A stretch of DNA of 64,000 nucleotides from an uncultured Poribacteria bacterium (GTDB lineage Bacteria; Poribacteria; WGA-4E; WGA-3G), in NCBI GenBank assembly GCA_951828515.1, contig OX639992.1, positions 4,318,217 through 4,382,216 of the forward strand. The letters are read 5' to 3'. A model generated the notes under the pieces. The model saw only the letters and a list, made by a program, of their open reading frames with translations. It did not search any database and was not told the DNA's origin. Each line of letters starts with the position of its first letter. Within the stretch, counting starts at the first letter, position 1. The translations under genes were made by a program, and so were the position numbers. This document shows positions 41,379 through 50,994 of the stretch, piece by piece.

Positions 41379-42034
41379 TATCTACAGTTCCGTTAACGCC
41401 CGTGCGGTTAGAAACCACACCATAGGTGTAAATTTAAGAAAAAACTGCTCATGGCATCGTAGGTTGGGTAGAACGGATGCCACCAAACCGCAAAAAATCA
41501 GAGAAAAACGAAGGTTCCTCCATACACGCTACATCAAATAGAGACGGAGTGAAACCCAACGCTTTTGTTCTCAAGTGCCTGCTGTGCCTCTAACGGTATA
41601 AAGTTGGGTTTCACTCTGTTCTTGCGGGTATATGGCAGCATCTGGAATTTGAGGTGTATTTGAAACATCGACATCTCTTCTCTCACCGTCGTTCTACCCA
41701 ACCTACGGGATCACAGAAACCCTAAATTGACACCTATGGTGCGGTTAGAAACCACACCATAAATGTTAATTTAACGCGTAGATTGGGTAGATTCGGATGA
41801 AACCCAACTGCATACTAAAGCCTTTGAAAAGACAAAGCACACCAAAATCCGCGAAATCTGTCAAATCCGCGTCAATCCGCGATTCAGACGATTAACACCT
41901 GCCAACTTTAAACCAAATCGCTGACTGCTGACTGCTAAAATACATTTGACATAAACTTCTGAATCTGCTACGGTATTAAGAATTGACCCTTCGTTTAAAA
42001 AAACAGCCACGCAAATTACAAACAAGGAAACGCT
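41379..42034. other. Repeat-filled gap before mutS
   Basis: No gene. It holds TGCGGTTAGAAACCACACC palindromes (41400, 41737), the 249-bp inverted-repeat element (41459-41707), and a CTGACTGCTGACTGC tract (41926-41938). A possible mutS promoter has TTGACA at 41946-41951 but a poor -10. Confidence 0.6.
41459..41707. repeat. 249-bp element with perfect 18-bp terminal inverted repeats
   Basis: Left CGTAGGTTGGGTAGAACG (41459-41476); right end 41690-41707 is its exact inverse. Inside, a second inverted pair (GGAGTGAAACCCAAC / GTTGGGTTTCACTCT) means the whole element can fold into one long hairpin. No transposase frame: a non-autonomous element. Confidence 0.8.
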
Positions 42035-44728
42035 ATGGCACGTTCAAAACAGTCTGACCTGTCATTAATGGACCTTTATAAACACGTAAAAAAACAGCAC
42101 GGAGATGCCATACTCCTGTGTCGGGTCGGCGATTTCTATGAAGCCTTCTTCGAAGATGCTGAACGCATTGCTCGTCTGCTTGAGATCGCCTTGACAGCGA
42201 GAAGCCATAAAAACCAAACATCCCCGCCGCCACCGATGGCAGGGATCCCGCACCACGCACTCGATTCCTATCTCTACAAACTCGTCAAAGCCGGACATAA
42301 AGTCGCTATTTTGGAGCAGACCGAGGACGCAAAACTCGCACGAGACGAGAATCGACTCGTCAAACGCGATGTCGTCCGAATCGTTACACCTGGCACCGTG
42401 ACCGACCCAAAGGTGCTTGAGCATAAGGTAAACAACTACATCATCTCGATTTATCCCAACAAAGGCATTTACGGTGTCGCTGTTGCGGATCTCTCCACAG
42501 GTGAATTTCTGGTAACCGAACTCACAGATCCTTCACGTCTCTGGGCGGAAATCCACCGTTTTTCCCCGAAAGAGTGCCTCTTTGCCGACACTTTTGAAGA
42601 TGAGGAGATGTTTGAGCGTCTCAAGACCGAACTCAAAATGACACTTAATTTCCTACCCGATTGGCGATTTGAAGTGGATACGGCTCGGACGGAACTCCTC
42701 GAACATTTCCAAACAATTTCGCTCGACGGGTTCGGATGCGAACACCTGCCCACGGCTATCTCTGCCGCTGGCGCGCTCGTCTATTACCTGAATGAAACGC
42801 AGAAACAGGAAGTCGAACACATTGTCTCCCTTCAGACCTACACGCTCTCGGATTTCATGGTACTGGATGCCGATACACAGCGTAACCTTGAACTGACAGC
42901 CTCCATTCGCGACGGTTCCACGAAAGGCACACTCCTCGAAGTCCTTGATGAGACGGTGACAGCGATGGGGGGCAGAAGGATACGTCAGTGCCTCTTGCAA
43001 CCCTTGCTTGATGAGAAAGAGATTGAGGCGCGCCTCGGTGCAGTTGACGAACTCAAAACCCAGATTAACTTGCAGGAAGAATTGAGAGACGCACTCGGAC
43101 AGATGTACGATATCGAGCGACTCATTTCTCGTATCAGTCTCGGTTCTGTGAATGGACGCGACCTACATGCGCTCAAGGATTCCCTTCACCTGATTCCCGA
43201 TGTTAAAGCGCAACTCCAAAACTGCAGTAGTGCCTTGTTGGTATCCCTCAATGACACGTTGGATCCGCTTCCAGACTTAATCGCGTTGATTGAACACGGC
43301 ATCCATCCCAATCCACCCGCGACAATCCGTGAAGGCGACATCATAAATGACGGTTACAGTGAGGAACTCGATGAACTTCGGCAGATTGTAGGACAGGGCA
43401 AAGACTGGATAGCCGCTATGCAGGAAGAGGAACGCAAACGCAGCGGTATCCAATCCTTGAAGATCGGATTTAACCAGGTCTTCGGCTACTACATCGACGT
43501 GACGAAGCCGAATCTGGACATGGTGCCTGAACATTATATCCGTAAACAGACGCTTCGGAACTCCGAACGGTTCATCACACCGGAACTCAAGGAGCAGGAG
43601 GCGAAGGTCCTCAACGCCGAGGATCGGATACAGACTTTGGAATATGAACTCTTCTGTCAGATTCGTGAAGATGTGTCGAAATATACGGAAGTTATACAGA
43701 AAATCGCCGCGGCACTCGCGATGATCGATGTCCTTGCCAACTTCGCGTATATCGCATCGAAATACAACTATGTAAAACCTACCGTCGCGGCGGTGGACGA
43801 GATCGTTATCCGGGATGGCAGGCACCCGGTTGTCGAGCAGTTGTTCACGCAAGAGGGGTTTGTTCCCAACGATACGCTACTCAACTGCGACGATGAGCAG
43901 TTACATATCATCACGGGACCGAACATGAGCGGCAAAAGCACGTATCTGCGTCAGACAGCACTCATCGTTTTGATGGCACAGATTGGGTGTTTCGTGCCTG
44001 CCTCCGCTGCGAAGATCGGCTTGGTAGACCGGATTTTCACACGGGTTGGGGCATCGGACAATCTCGTCATGGGGCAGAGCACGTTCCTCGTTGAGATGAA
44101 CGAGACGGCGAATATTCTCAACAATGCCACCCGCAATAGCCTCGTTATCTTTGACGAAGTCGGACGCGGCACCAGCACGTTTGATGGACTCAGCATCGCT
44201 TGGGCGGTTTCGGAGTATCTCTTAGATGAGAAGCGCATGGGCGCGAAAACGCTCTTCGCAACCCACTATCACGAGTTGGTGGAACTCGCCAGCAAATATA
44301 AACGTGCCAAGAACTACAATGTCGCCGTTCATGAAGATGGACAGAAGGTAACCTTTCTCCGAAAAGTTGTCCCCGGTGGCGCAGACCAAAGCTACGGTAT
44401 CCACGTCGCACGGCTCGCAGGGCTACCGCAAGTTGTAATCACACGCGCACAGCAGATACTTGAGGTGCTCGAACAGCACAATCTCAGTGTTGAAGCGGAT
44501 GGGGCGACGGGTCAGTCCCCGAAAACACATCCGACACTGCCGAAACCGCGCCGCCGTGTCTCCCGAAAAACACTGCAGAGCGATTCCCTGCAGTTGGCAC
44601 TCTTTACCCCGAAGACGCATCCGCTCGTCGAAGAAATCCGACGGCTGGAACTTACGCAGGTAACCCCTTTGGATGCAGTGAATATTCTCTATGATTTGAA
44701 GGCGAAGGCAGAGGAATCTGAGGGTTAG
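42035..44728 (+). CDS. mutS: DNA mismatch repair ATPase MutS
   Basis: 897 residues, full length. Recognises mismatches and recruits MutL. The mismatch-reading motif is in VGDFYEAFFEDAE. Then come connector, core and clamp domains, and the ATPase with Walker A TGPNMSGKST, signature MGQSTFLVEMNETANIL, Walker B LVIFDEVGRGTSTFDG, and ATHYHELVEL. The C-terminal tail is basic then ends in the usual helical dimerisation region. ATG 42035 has AAGGAAA upstream. No mutL is in the window. The minus-strand mtaB gene ends convergently 29 bp after the stop. Confidence 0.98.
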   Translation: MARSKQSDLSLMDLYKHVKKQHGDAILLCRVGDFYEAFFEDAERIARLLEIALTARSHKNQTSPPPPMAGIPHHALDSYLYKLVKAGHKVAILEQTEDAKLARDENRLVKRDVVRIVTPGTVTDPKVLEHKVNNYIISIYPNKGIYGVAVADLSTGEFLVTELTDPSRLWAEIHRFSPKECLFADTFEDEEMFERLKTELKMTLNFLPDWRFEVDTARTELLEHFQTISLDGFGCEHLPTAISAAGALVYYLNETQKQEVEHIVSLQTYTLSDFMVLDADTQRNLELTASIRDGSTKGTLLEVLDETVTAMGGRRIRQCLLQPLLDEKEIEARLGAVDELKTQINLQEELRDALGQMYDIERLISRISLGSVNGRDLHALKDSLHLIPDVKAQLQNCSSALLVSLNDTLDPLPDLIALIEHGIHPNPPATIREGDIINDGYSEELDELRQIVGQGKDWIAAMQEEERKRSGIQSLKIGFNQVFGYYIDVTKPNLDMVPEHYIRKQTLRNSERFITPELKEQEAKVLNAEDRIQTLEYELFCQIREDVSKYTEVIQKIAAALAMIDVLANFAYIASKYNYVKPTVAAVDEIVIRDGRHPVVEQLFTQEGFVPNDTLLNCDDEQLHIITGPNMSGKSTYLRQTALIVLMAQIGCFVPASAAKIGLVDRIFTRVGASDNLVMGQSTFLVEMNETANILNNATRNSLVIFDEVGRGTSTFDGLSIAWAVSEYLLDEKRMGAKTLFATHYHELVELASKYKRAKNYNVAVHEDGQKVTFLRKVVPGGADQSYGIHVARLAGLPQVVITRAQQILEVLEQHNLSVEADGATGQSPKTHPTLPKPRRRVSRKTLQSDSLQLALFTPKTHPLVEEIRRLELTQVTPLDAVNILYDLKAKAEESEG

Positions 44729-44757
44729 GCGGCAGCTCGGAAGTCACGCGATCACGA

Positions 44758-46143
44758 TCATCGTGATGGCGTGCTTCCGCAGATGCAATCCCCTTCTAAC
44801 GCACCGAGCGTAACGCGCTGAATCTGATTGATTGCGCTCTCTGGGGCGTCCACGAGGACACGGAGATAATTGTCAGTAAAGCCTGCGAGGTGGTTGTTTT
44901 CCCCTTCTCTGCTCGCTTCAATGAGCACCTCTTTCTGCTTTCCAAGCATCCGTTGTCGAAATGCCGTGTTCAGGCGTTCACCAAGCGCAATCATCGTTTG
45001 GCTGCGTGCCGCAGAGGCGTGTGGAGATACCTGATCCGGATAGGTCGCCGCGGGCGTGCCTTTCCGAGGGGAATAGCGGAACACGTGCAATTGACTGAAT
45101 CCGATGTCCTCGACGAATTGGCAAGACTCTTCAAAATGGGCATCCGTTTCGCCGGGAAATCCGACCATAATGTCAGTCGTAATCCCGACATCATCGCCAA
45201 AGACGCGTCGTAAGTTCTCAACGAGATGTGCGAATTCTGACGTGGTGTAACGCCGACGCATCTGTCGCAGTACCTCATCTGAACCGGCTTGGAGTGGAAG
45301 GTGGAAGTGCGGCATGCATTTCGGAAGTGCCGCCATCCGCTCGCCAAGGGTATCTGGGAAATACATCGGTTCAATCGAGCTGAAACGGATGCGTTCAATG
45401 CCTTCGATGTCGTGGATATGCTCTAAAATGTTGGCGATGTCTTTTTCCCGACCAGTGTCCACGCCGTAAGCACCGAGATGTACACCAGTGATGACGACTT
45501 CTTTGATACCGCTGTCAGCGATGCGATGGGCTTCGTCAGCAATGTCAGCGAGTGGACGGCTTGTCATCCTACCGCGCACGTACGGGATGATACAATAAGT
45601 ACAGAAGGCACTGCAGCCGTCTTGCACTTTGATAAGCGCACGCGTGCGTTTACCGGCATCACTGACACCTTTGCTAAAGCGTGCGTGTTCGCGAACCGCA
45701 TCGTGTTGAACGGGTTCTATGGCGAGGAGTGGGTTCGATGTGTGAGATGCCTCTGCTGTCGAGGTTTCTAACCTCGCTTCGGATGATGTTTCGGTGTGCA
45801 ATACATCGAGATATTGCTGAAAATCCGCCTTTTCTCGGTTGCCGAAAACGAACGTCACGCCGGGTATCTCTTCAATCGCCTCGCGGTCGCTTTCCGCATA
45901 GCAACCTGTGACGAGCACTTTCGCATTCGGATGCTGTCGGATCGATCTCCGAATAACTTGCCGTGCTTTCTGATCGGCGGTGTTTGTTACGGTGCATGTG
46001 TTGATGAGATAGAGGTCAGTCTGCTGTTGAGATGTCCCTTCCTCAACAACAGTATATCCGTTGCGCCGAAGTGTTTCGCGCATAGATTGCGTATCGTATT
46101 GATTGACCTTACAGCCCATCGTAATCAGTTTTGCAGTTTTCAT
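44758..46143 (-). CDS. mtaB: tRNA (t6A37) methylthiotransferase MtaB
   Basis: 461 residues. Radical-SAM enzyme adding a methylthio group to t6A37 of tRNA. N-terminal MTTase domain (TMGCKVNQYDTQSM, Cys ligands); radical-SAM Cx3Cx2C in CSAFCTYCIIPYVRG; VGFPGETDAHFEES; C-terminal TRAM domain. The MtaB subtype is judged from KVNQYD and the CSAFCTYC context. Between the two domains a 23-bp copy of a dispersed intergenic palindrome (GCTGTCGAGGTTTCTAACCTCGC, 45755-45777) lies in frame and encodes EARLETSTA. Confidence 0.93.
   Translation of the reverse strand: MKTAKLITMGCKVNQYDTQSMRETLRRNGYTVVEEGTSQQQTDLYLINTCTVTNTADQKARQVIRRSIRQHPNAKVLVTGCYAESDREAIEEIPGVTFVFGNREKADFQQYLDVLHTETSSEARLETSTAEASHTSNPLLAIEPVQHDAVREHARFSKGVSDAGKRTRALIKVQDGCSAFCTYCIIPYVRGRMTSRPLADIADEAHRIADSGIKEVVITGVHLGAYGVDTGREKDIANILEHIHDIEGIERIRFSSIEPMYFPDTLGERMAALPKCMPHFHLPLQAGSDEVLRQMRRRYTTSEFAHLVENLRRVFGDDVGITTDIMVGFPGETDAHFEESCQFVEDIGFSQLHVFRYSPRKGTPAATYPDQVSPHASAARSQTMIALGERLNTAFRQRMLGKQKEVLIEASREGENNHLAGFTDNYLRVLVDAPESAINQIQRVTLGALEGDCICGSTPSR
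45755..45777. repeat. Palindromic repeat embedded in the mtaB reading frame
   Basis: The 23 bp are identical to the core of the 48-bp tandem repeat at 49315-49446 and similar to hairpins after 20911, 37823 and 38714. Here it contributes residues in the linker between the MTTase and radical-SAM domains without breaking the frame. Confidence 0.8.
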
Positions 46144-46474
46144 GTTTTTTGGTCGGTTTAGTTTCTATTTTTAAACAAATATTATAACGAGTTTTTACCT
46201 GAATTGCAAGTATGATGTAGTTGTTAAGCAGGGACATTTAGTTCTCCAAAATTTTAGATGTTCGATTTTAGCGGATCCGCTGTAGGAGCGAGCTCCAGCT
46301 CGCGACTCTTCGCGTAAATTGGACAAAAACCTTAAAACTAAATAGCCCTGAGTTGTTAAGCGTATCCAGTTTCAGTAATTATCGGCTATCAGTTTTCAGG
46401 GATCGGTTAAGAGAATTGATTTAAAAAACACCTCTTTAACCGACAACCGAAGACCGATAACCGACAACCGTCTC
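46144..46474. other. Gap between mtaB and the oxidoreductase gene
   Basis: Holds GTAGGAGCGAGCTCCAGCTCGCGACTC (about 46282-46308) and a degenerate AACCGACAACCGAAGACCGATAACC tract (46436-46472) directly after the oxidoreductase stop. No gene seen. Confidence 0.55.
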
Positions 46475-47443
46475 TTATGATAATTCAACCGCTTTGCCGG
46501 TCCGTGCGCATTCGTAGATAGCCATGTTGAGTGCGACAGAGCGTCTGCCTTCATAACCATCCACTGCCGGTGAACCACCATCGTTGATGACTTGGAGCGC
46601 ATCCTCGATTACACTATTCGGATACGGCGGAAGTTCGATGTTCGGTTCATCATCGACGAACTCCCACATGTCCGGTCCGAGACCGACGATGCCTTTTTCG
46701 CCGTGAACGTGGATCATTGAGACACTGCTGCCGGGGAAAGTTGTCGTCGTCAGGACGTGTCCGAGCGCGCCGTTTTCAAATTCGAGAATCGCTGAGGTCA
46801 TGTCCTCGGTTTCACAATTTTCGTGATCGTAGACGTCGAAGTGCGCACCGATAACCCGTTTGACGGGACCCATGAACCAGAGCATCAGGTCGATGTAATG
46901 CACACCTTGGTTCATGATAGAGCCGCCACCGTCGAGTTTCCATGTGCCGTGCCAACCGACGTAGTAGCTATCCGGACGTTTCCACTTCATGCGGAGTTCG
47001 CAGAGCAGGGGTCTACCGAGACCACCCGTTGCAAGAACGTGCTGGATTTGGCGGTTATGTGTGCCGTATCGCTCGCCAAAATCGACAAGTAGCTTGACAT
47101 CGTTGTCTTCGCAAGTTTTGATGAGGGAGTTGCAATTTTCGACGCTGACGTCCATCGGTTTTGTAGTGATGACGTGTTTCCCGCGGCGTGCCGCTTCTTC
47201 TCCAAATCTGCCATGGAGACCGCTCGGAGTCATAATCATTGCCACGTCAATATCGTCGCGATCGAACATCTCAAGCGCGTCGTCGTGGCTTTCGCAGCCG
47301 AAGCGTTCTTCAGCCGTTTTACGCCGCTCTTCGACGAGATCCGCCACTGCGACAAGTTCTGCACCGTCCGTGTCGTGGATTACACCGGAGCGATTCATGC
47401 CCATACCTAAACCGACAACACCAAAACGTAGAGTATTAGCCAT
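46475..47443 (-). CDS. Gfo/Idh/MocA family NAD(P)-dependent oxidoreductase
   Basis: 322 residues from ATG 47443, with AAGGAG 7 nt upstream; an upstream start at 47488 lacks an SD. N-terminal Rossmann fold LRFGVVGLGMGMNRSG, then DVAMIMTPSGLHGRFGEEAARRGKHVITTKPM. TKPM stands at the conserved EKP position (Lys kept). The second domain contains GGGSIMNQGVHYIDLMLWFMGPV, with the D/H pair often involved in catalysis. Likely dehydrogenation of a sugar, inositol or derivative; substrate unknown. Cytoplasmic, monocistronic. Confidence 0.92.
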   Translation of the reverse strand: MANTLRFGVVGLGMGMNRSGVIHDTDGAELVAVADLVEERRKTAEERFGCESHDDALEMFDRDDIDVAMIMTPSGLHGRFGEEAARRGKHVITTKPMDVSVENCNSLIKTCEDNDVKLLVDFGERYGTHNRQIQHVLATGGLGRPLLCELRMKWKRPDSYYVGWHGTWKLDGGGSIMNQGVHYIDLMLWFMGPVKRVIGAHFDVYDHENCETEDMTSAILEFENGALGHVLTTTTFPGSSVSMIHVHGEKGIVGLGPDMWEFVDDEPNIELPPYPNSVIEDALQVINDGGSPAVDGYEGRRSVALNMAIYECARTGKAVELS

Positions 47444-47612
47444 TAGAAAATCTCCTTTTTTATAACTCGTCAGGGGAATAGCCCTCAACCTTCAGCAGTC
47501 AGCCTTCAGCAAGACGGTATAACTTCACCAGAAAACCTCTTAACTGAAGGTTTCCGATGGCTGATTGCCGATAGCCAATATGCTGACCGCTATTATACCA
47601 TATACATAATCT

Positions 47613-49286
47613 ATGCGTTACAAAAAATTAACAATACCCACAATCGGTTTTACCGTTCTTCTCTTTATCTTACACGCCGTGTTGAAATCCGCATTCGCAC
47701 AACCCGTTTCTTCACAAAACCAAGGCGTGCGTTTCACCGATATAACAACGGAACTCGGTATCGAATTTCGGCATGTAAACGGTGAGAGCGGTAAGAAGTA
47801 TTTTATTGAACCGATCGGCAGTGGCGTCGCACTCTTCGATTTTGACAATGATGCAGATTTGGATCTCTACTTCGTCAACGGTAGCGATTTGCCCGGAATA
47901 TCCCCTTCTATTCCGCCGACAAACCGTCTTTATCGCAATGACGGTGGCACTTTCATCGATATAACGGACACGGCTTCTGTCGGTGATACGGGCTATGGGT
48001 TGGGGTGCTGCGTCGGTGATTACAACAACGATGGTTTCACGGATCTCTATGTGACGAACTACGGTCCAAACGTGCTGTATCTCAACAATGGAGACGGCAC
48101 GTTTACGGATGTTGCTGCCACTGCTGGTGTTGATGGCAATCAATTCAGTAGTGGCTGTGCTTTTGTAGACGTTGATGCCGACGGCTATCTGGATCTCTAT
48201 GTCGTCAACTATGTCCAGTTCGATCCAGAGACGAACCCAGAATGCACCCGACAAGGTATTCTAACGTATTGCACACCCGAAGCACTCCCCGGCGTTGCCG
48301 ATGTATTTTACCGGAATAACGGTGACGGCACCTTCACGGATGTTTCGGAAAAGTTAGGGGTTGGTAGGGCAAATGGAAAAGGATTAGGGGTTGTCTGTGG
48401 TGATGTGGATAACGATGGGGATGTCGATGTTTTCGTTGCGAACGATACCACCCCGAATTTTCTTTATCGCAACGAACGGAACGGTGTGGCAATGACGGAG
48501 GACGCGCTTTTCGCAGGTGTTGCACTCAGCGAGGAAGGGCGCGCCTATAGCGGGATGGGCGCGAATCTCGGTGATTTTGACAACGATGGCTATCTCGATA
48601 TCGTGATTACGAATTTTCAGGATCAGACAAATAGTCTCTATCACAATGCCCAGAGCGGATTCTTTACCGAGATGAGTTTCGCCACAGGGATTGGGGAGCG
48701 GAGTCTTCCGTATTTGGCGTGGGGTGCCGATTTCATTGACTTTAACAATGATGGCTGGTTAGATCTGTTTGTTGCCAACGGTCATCTGGATGACAATATC
48801 GCGGAGATCGATCCAATCGGTACGTACGCACAACCGAATCAACTTTTTCTCAATGATCGAGGTATCAGGTTTTCAGAAAATCCTGACGCGGCGATAGCAC
48901 AGCAGAAAGTGAGTCGAGGCACAGCCTTCGGTGATATTGATAACGATGGCGATATTGACATTGTTGTTTCAAACCTCAAAGACACGCCGACCGTTTTACG
49001 GAATGACGGTGGCAACGCGTCGCAGTGGCTGGCTGTCAAACTCATTGGCACGCATTGCAATCGAGATGCGATTGGGACACGAGTCACAATTGTTTCTGGG
49101 GGTTTAACCCAGATGCGTGAGGTCAAAAGCGGTTCGGGGTACCTCAGTCAAAACGATCTCCGTTTACATTTTGGGTTGGGTGCCGCGGTGTCGGTTGATA
49201 CACTAACGGTGCGGTGGCTCTGTGGCAAAGTCCAAACCTTACAGGACGTCGAAACGAATCAGGTGCTTGTTATCTCCGAGAATTAA
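47613..49286 (+). CDS. Secreted FG-GAP/VCBS repeat protein with ASPIC/UnbV C-terminus (CRTAC1-like)
   Basis: 557 residues. N-terminal signal peptide (TIPTIGFTVLLFILHAVLKSAFAQ). At least six FG-GAP/VCBS beta-propeller repeats carry DxDxDGxxD-type calcium loops, e.g. FDFDNDADLDLYFVNG, GDYNNDGFTDLYVTNYG, DVDADGYLDLYVVNY, GDVDNDGDVDVFVAND, GDFDNDGYLDIVITN, GDIDNDGDIDIVVSN. The C-terminal ASPIC/UnbV domain contains AIGTRVTIVSGGLTQMREV and SGSGYLSQNDLRLHFGLG. Likely periplasmic or surface Ca2+-binding protein. No clear SD precedes ATG 47613. It is followed by three tandem hairpin repeats. Confidence 0.93.
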   Translation: MRYKKLTIPTIGFTVLLFILHAVLKSAFAQPVSSQNQGVRFTDITTELGIEFRHVNGESGKKYFIEPIGSGVALFDFDNDADLDLYFVNGSDLPGISPSIPPTNRLYRNDGGTFIDITDTASVGDTGYGLGCCVGDYNNDGFTDLYVTNYGPNVLYLNNGDGTFTDVAATAGVDGNQFSSGCAFVDVDADGYLDLYVVNYVQFDPETNPECTRQGILTYCTPEALPGVADVFYRNNGDGTFTDVSEKLGVGRANGKGLGVVCGDVDNDGDVDVFVANDTTPNFLYRNERNGVAMTEDALFAGVALSEEGRAYSGMGANLGDFDNDGYLDIVITNFQDQTNSLYHNAQSGFFTEMSFATGIGERSLPYLAWGADFIDFNNDGWLDLFVANGHLDDNIAEIDPIGTYAQPNQLFLNDRGIRFSENPDAAIAQQKVSRGTAFGDIDNDGDIDIVVSNLKDTPTVLRNDGGNASQWLAVKLIGTHCNRDAIGTRVTIVSGGLTQMREVKSGSGYLSQNDLRLHFGLGAAVSVDTLTVRWLCGKVQTLQDVETNQVLVISEN

Positions 49287-49314
49287 CCTAAGTTGATACC
49301 GATCCGCCAAGGTT

Positions 49315-49446
49315 TCCGCTGTCGAGGTTTCTAACCTCGCCTACCGTCAAATCCTTCCCAGTTCCGCTGTCGAGGTTTCTAACCTCGCCTACCGTCAAAT
49401 CCTTCCCAGTTCCGCTGTCGAGGTTTCTAACCTCGCCTACCGTCAA
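49315..49446. repeat. 48-bp tandem repeat (2.75 copies) built on the GTCGAGGTTTCTAACCTCG palindrome
   Basis: Units start at 49315, 49363 and 49411 with no visible differences. Each contains the palindrome plus CTACCGTCAAATCCTTCCCAG. It lies 29 bp after the FG-GAP gene stop, where it could act as tandem terminators or mRNA-end hairpins. Confidence 0.85.
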
Positions 49447-49602
49447 TGTTTAAGTAATTTGGGTTTTACTATATAATCTTACTTTTGTTCTGATATACTA
49501 TTCAAACCAGTTTGGGTGGCAGGGCAAAATGGACCGCATAATCCGCCTGTCACCCTCCCACCTTCGCAGGGGGATAAATCGACTGGGGATCGGGAAATTC
49601 AA

Positions 49603-49863
49603 ATGGATATGTTGGAGGAACTTAAAGCGCGTGACGAACGCATTGAAAGATTGGAACGCGCGCTGTTGTTGGTGCTGAGTTTAAACGTTGGAAATCATCT
49701 CGACAAATCTTCTCAGAATTGTTTTAGCCATGTCTCATCTTTCGCAGTCGAGCAGATGGAAACCCTTGTTGCGGAGTCTGGGAGCACGGAAAAGGTTATC
49801 GAGGCGTTGCTGGACGCCACTGAAAAACGGTTTCGTATTGAACTCGAGGCATTGAGTCGGTAA
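49603..49863 (+). CDS. Hypothetical coiled-coil protein
   Basis: 86 residues if started at ATG 49603 (MDMLEELKARDERIERLERALLLV); an in-frame GTG at 49516 would extend it by 29 residues of low-complexity text. The N-terminus is a charged heptad-like coiled coil. A second helix (VEQMETLVAESGSTEKVIEALLDATEKRFRIELEAL) follows. No family recognised and the SD is weak. CACCCCGTAGGGGTG palindromes follow at 49957 and 50004. Confidence 0.45.
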   Translation: MDMLEELKARDERIERLERALLLVLSLNVGNHLDKSSQNCFSHVSSFAVEQMETLVAESGSTEKVIEALLDATEKRFRIELEALSR

Positions 49864-50053
49864 CCTTGTGGGACACGGCATATCATAAGGTAGATTAACC
49901 CGAGTTGCTGCCAACAAATTTCGGGTCTTCTCATAGCGTTTTCCAGGCACTTCCCACCCCGTAGGGGTGATATGTCTATAGAAAACAACGTGTATGAGCA
50001 ATCGCACCCCGTAGGGGTGCTATGTCTATAAATAGATGGCAACTTGCGTTAAA

Positions 50054-50974
50054 TTAGGAAAGTGGTACCGCGTAATCGTCAGGATTGTCCTTTCGCCAAT
50101 TCGGGAGATACCCTTCTTTGTGCCCAAAACCGTAGGACGGACCGATTTGATTGATGCTCGACCAGGGCCACGCTTGCCCACCGATGAGACGGAATTCCTC
50201 ACCTTTGCCGCAGAGCCAGTAGAAGATATGCGCCACGTATCTCGCCACGCCGTGTCCTCCGTATTCGGCGGTTTGGATGTCAAATTCTGGCTCTTCTTTC
50301 CAATCCCGTGTGGGGGGGACCGTTCGCCAATAACTGTATTTCAGCATGTGGCGCAATCCTTCCGCTGTAGACTCACCACGCCGATGAAGAATACTTTGTG
50401 AATGGATAACGAACGAACCCGCCGGACCTTCGCTTGAAACACCTTTCTCCGCTATATCTCGACTTGTGGAGCGGATATGTGAACCGGGCATCAGTTCCGT
50501 CGGACCCAATTCCATCGGTGTATCCTGCGGGAAATAGAAGACCTCCACGAAATTGGTTTCAGGTCCAAAAACGTGATCGGCATCGTGGTGCCACCCTTGT
50601 GAAGGCATCGGACACTCAACACGGTGGTTGCTGACTAACACGGGTAATCCGACATCCTTACCGAGCAATGAACGCAAGGCACCAGCGAGTTCACGATTCA
50701 ACAGGACATGCTCAATGTACCAGTCTTCAAGCAGAATCGAGCTGGGTTCGTGCGTATCCCGCATTCGCTCTAAATCGGCGTGTGTTATCCCGTCGGGCAT
50801 AAAACACGGATTTATCGGCAAATCGCCGTTAAGATAATCACACGTCCGCTGGTTAATTTCATCAGGGACGACGCCTTGGAGTTGCAGATAGCCATCCCGA
50901 CAATACTGTAGCACCTGTGTATCGGTGAGCGTCGGTTCACAATCAAAGGTGCGATTTACTGCGTCATGTTTCAT
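50054..50974 (-). CDS. Phytanoyl-CoA dioxygenase (PhyH) family protein 2
   Basis: 306 residues from ATG 50974 (GAGGGAA upstream; a 50998 start would overlap the GNAT stop). Fe(II)/2-oxoglutarate oxygenase with an intact triad: H129-x-D131 in GWHHDADHV and distal H197 in SQSILHRRGE. The conserved LGPTELMPGSH strand is present. Unlike the proteins at 21072 and 51417, it retains the HxD motif and is likely catalytically competent. Last gene of the PhyH-GNAT-PhyH run. Substrate unknown. Confidence 0.9.
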   Translation of the reverse strand: MKHDAVNRTFDCEPTLTDTQVLQYCRDGYLQLQGVVPDEINQRTCDYLNGDLPINPCFMPDGITHADLERMRDTHEPSSILLEDWYIEHVLLNRELAGALRSLLGKDVGLPVLVSNHRVECPMPSQGWHHDADHVFGPETNFVEVFYFPQDTPMELGPTELMPGSHIRSTSRDIAEKGVSSEGPAGSFVIHSQSILHRRGESTAEGLRHMLKYSYWRTVPPTRDWKEEPEFDIQTAEYGGHGVARYVAHIFYWLCGKGEEFRLIGGQAWPWSSINQIGPSYGFGHKEGYLPNWRKDNPDDYAVPLS

Positions 50975-50994
50975 CTTTGATTCCCTCACACTTC

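Noticed and set aside
49315-49446. Short regularly spaced repeats resembling a CRISPR array
   Set aside because: The 'spacers' are identical between units, so this is a plain 48-bp tandem repeat; no cas genes are nearby.
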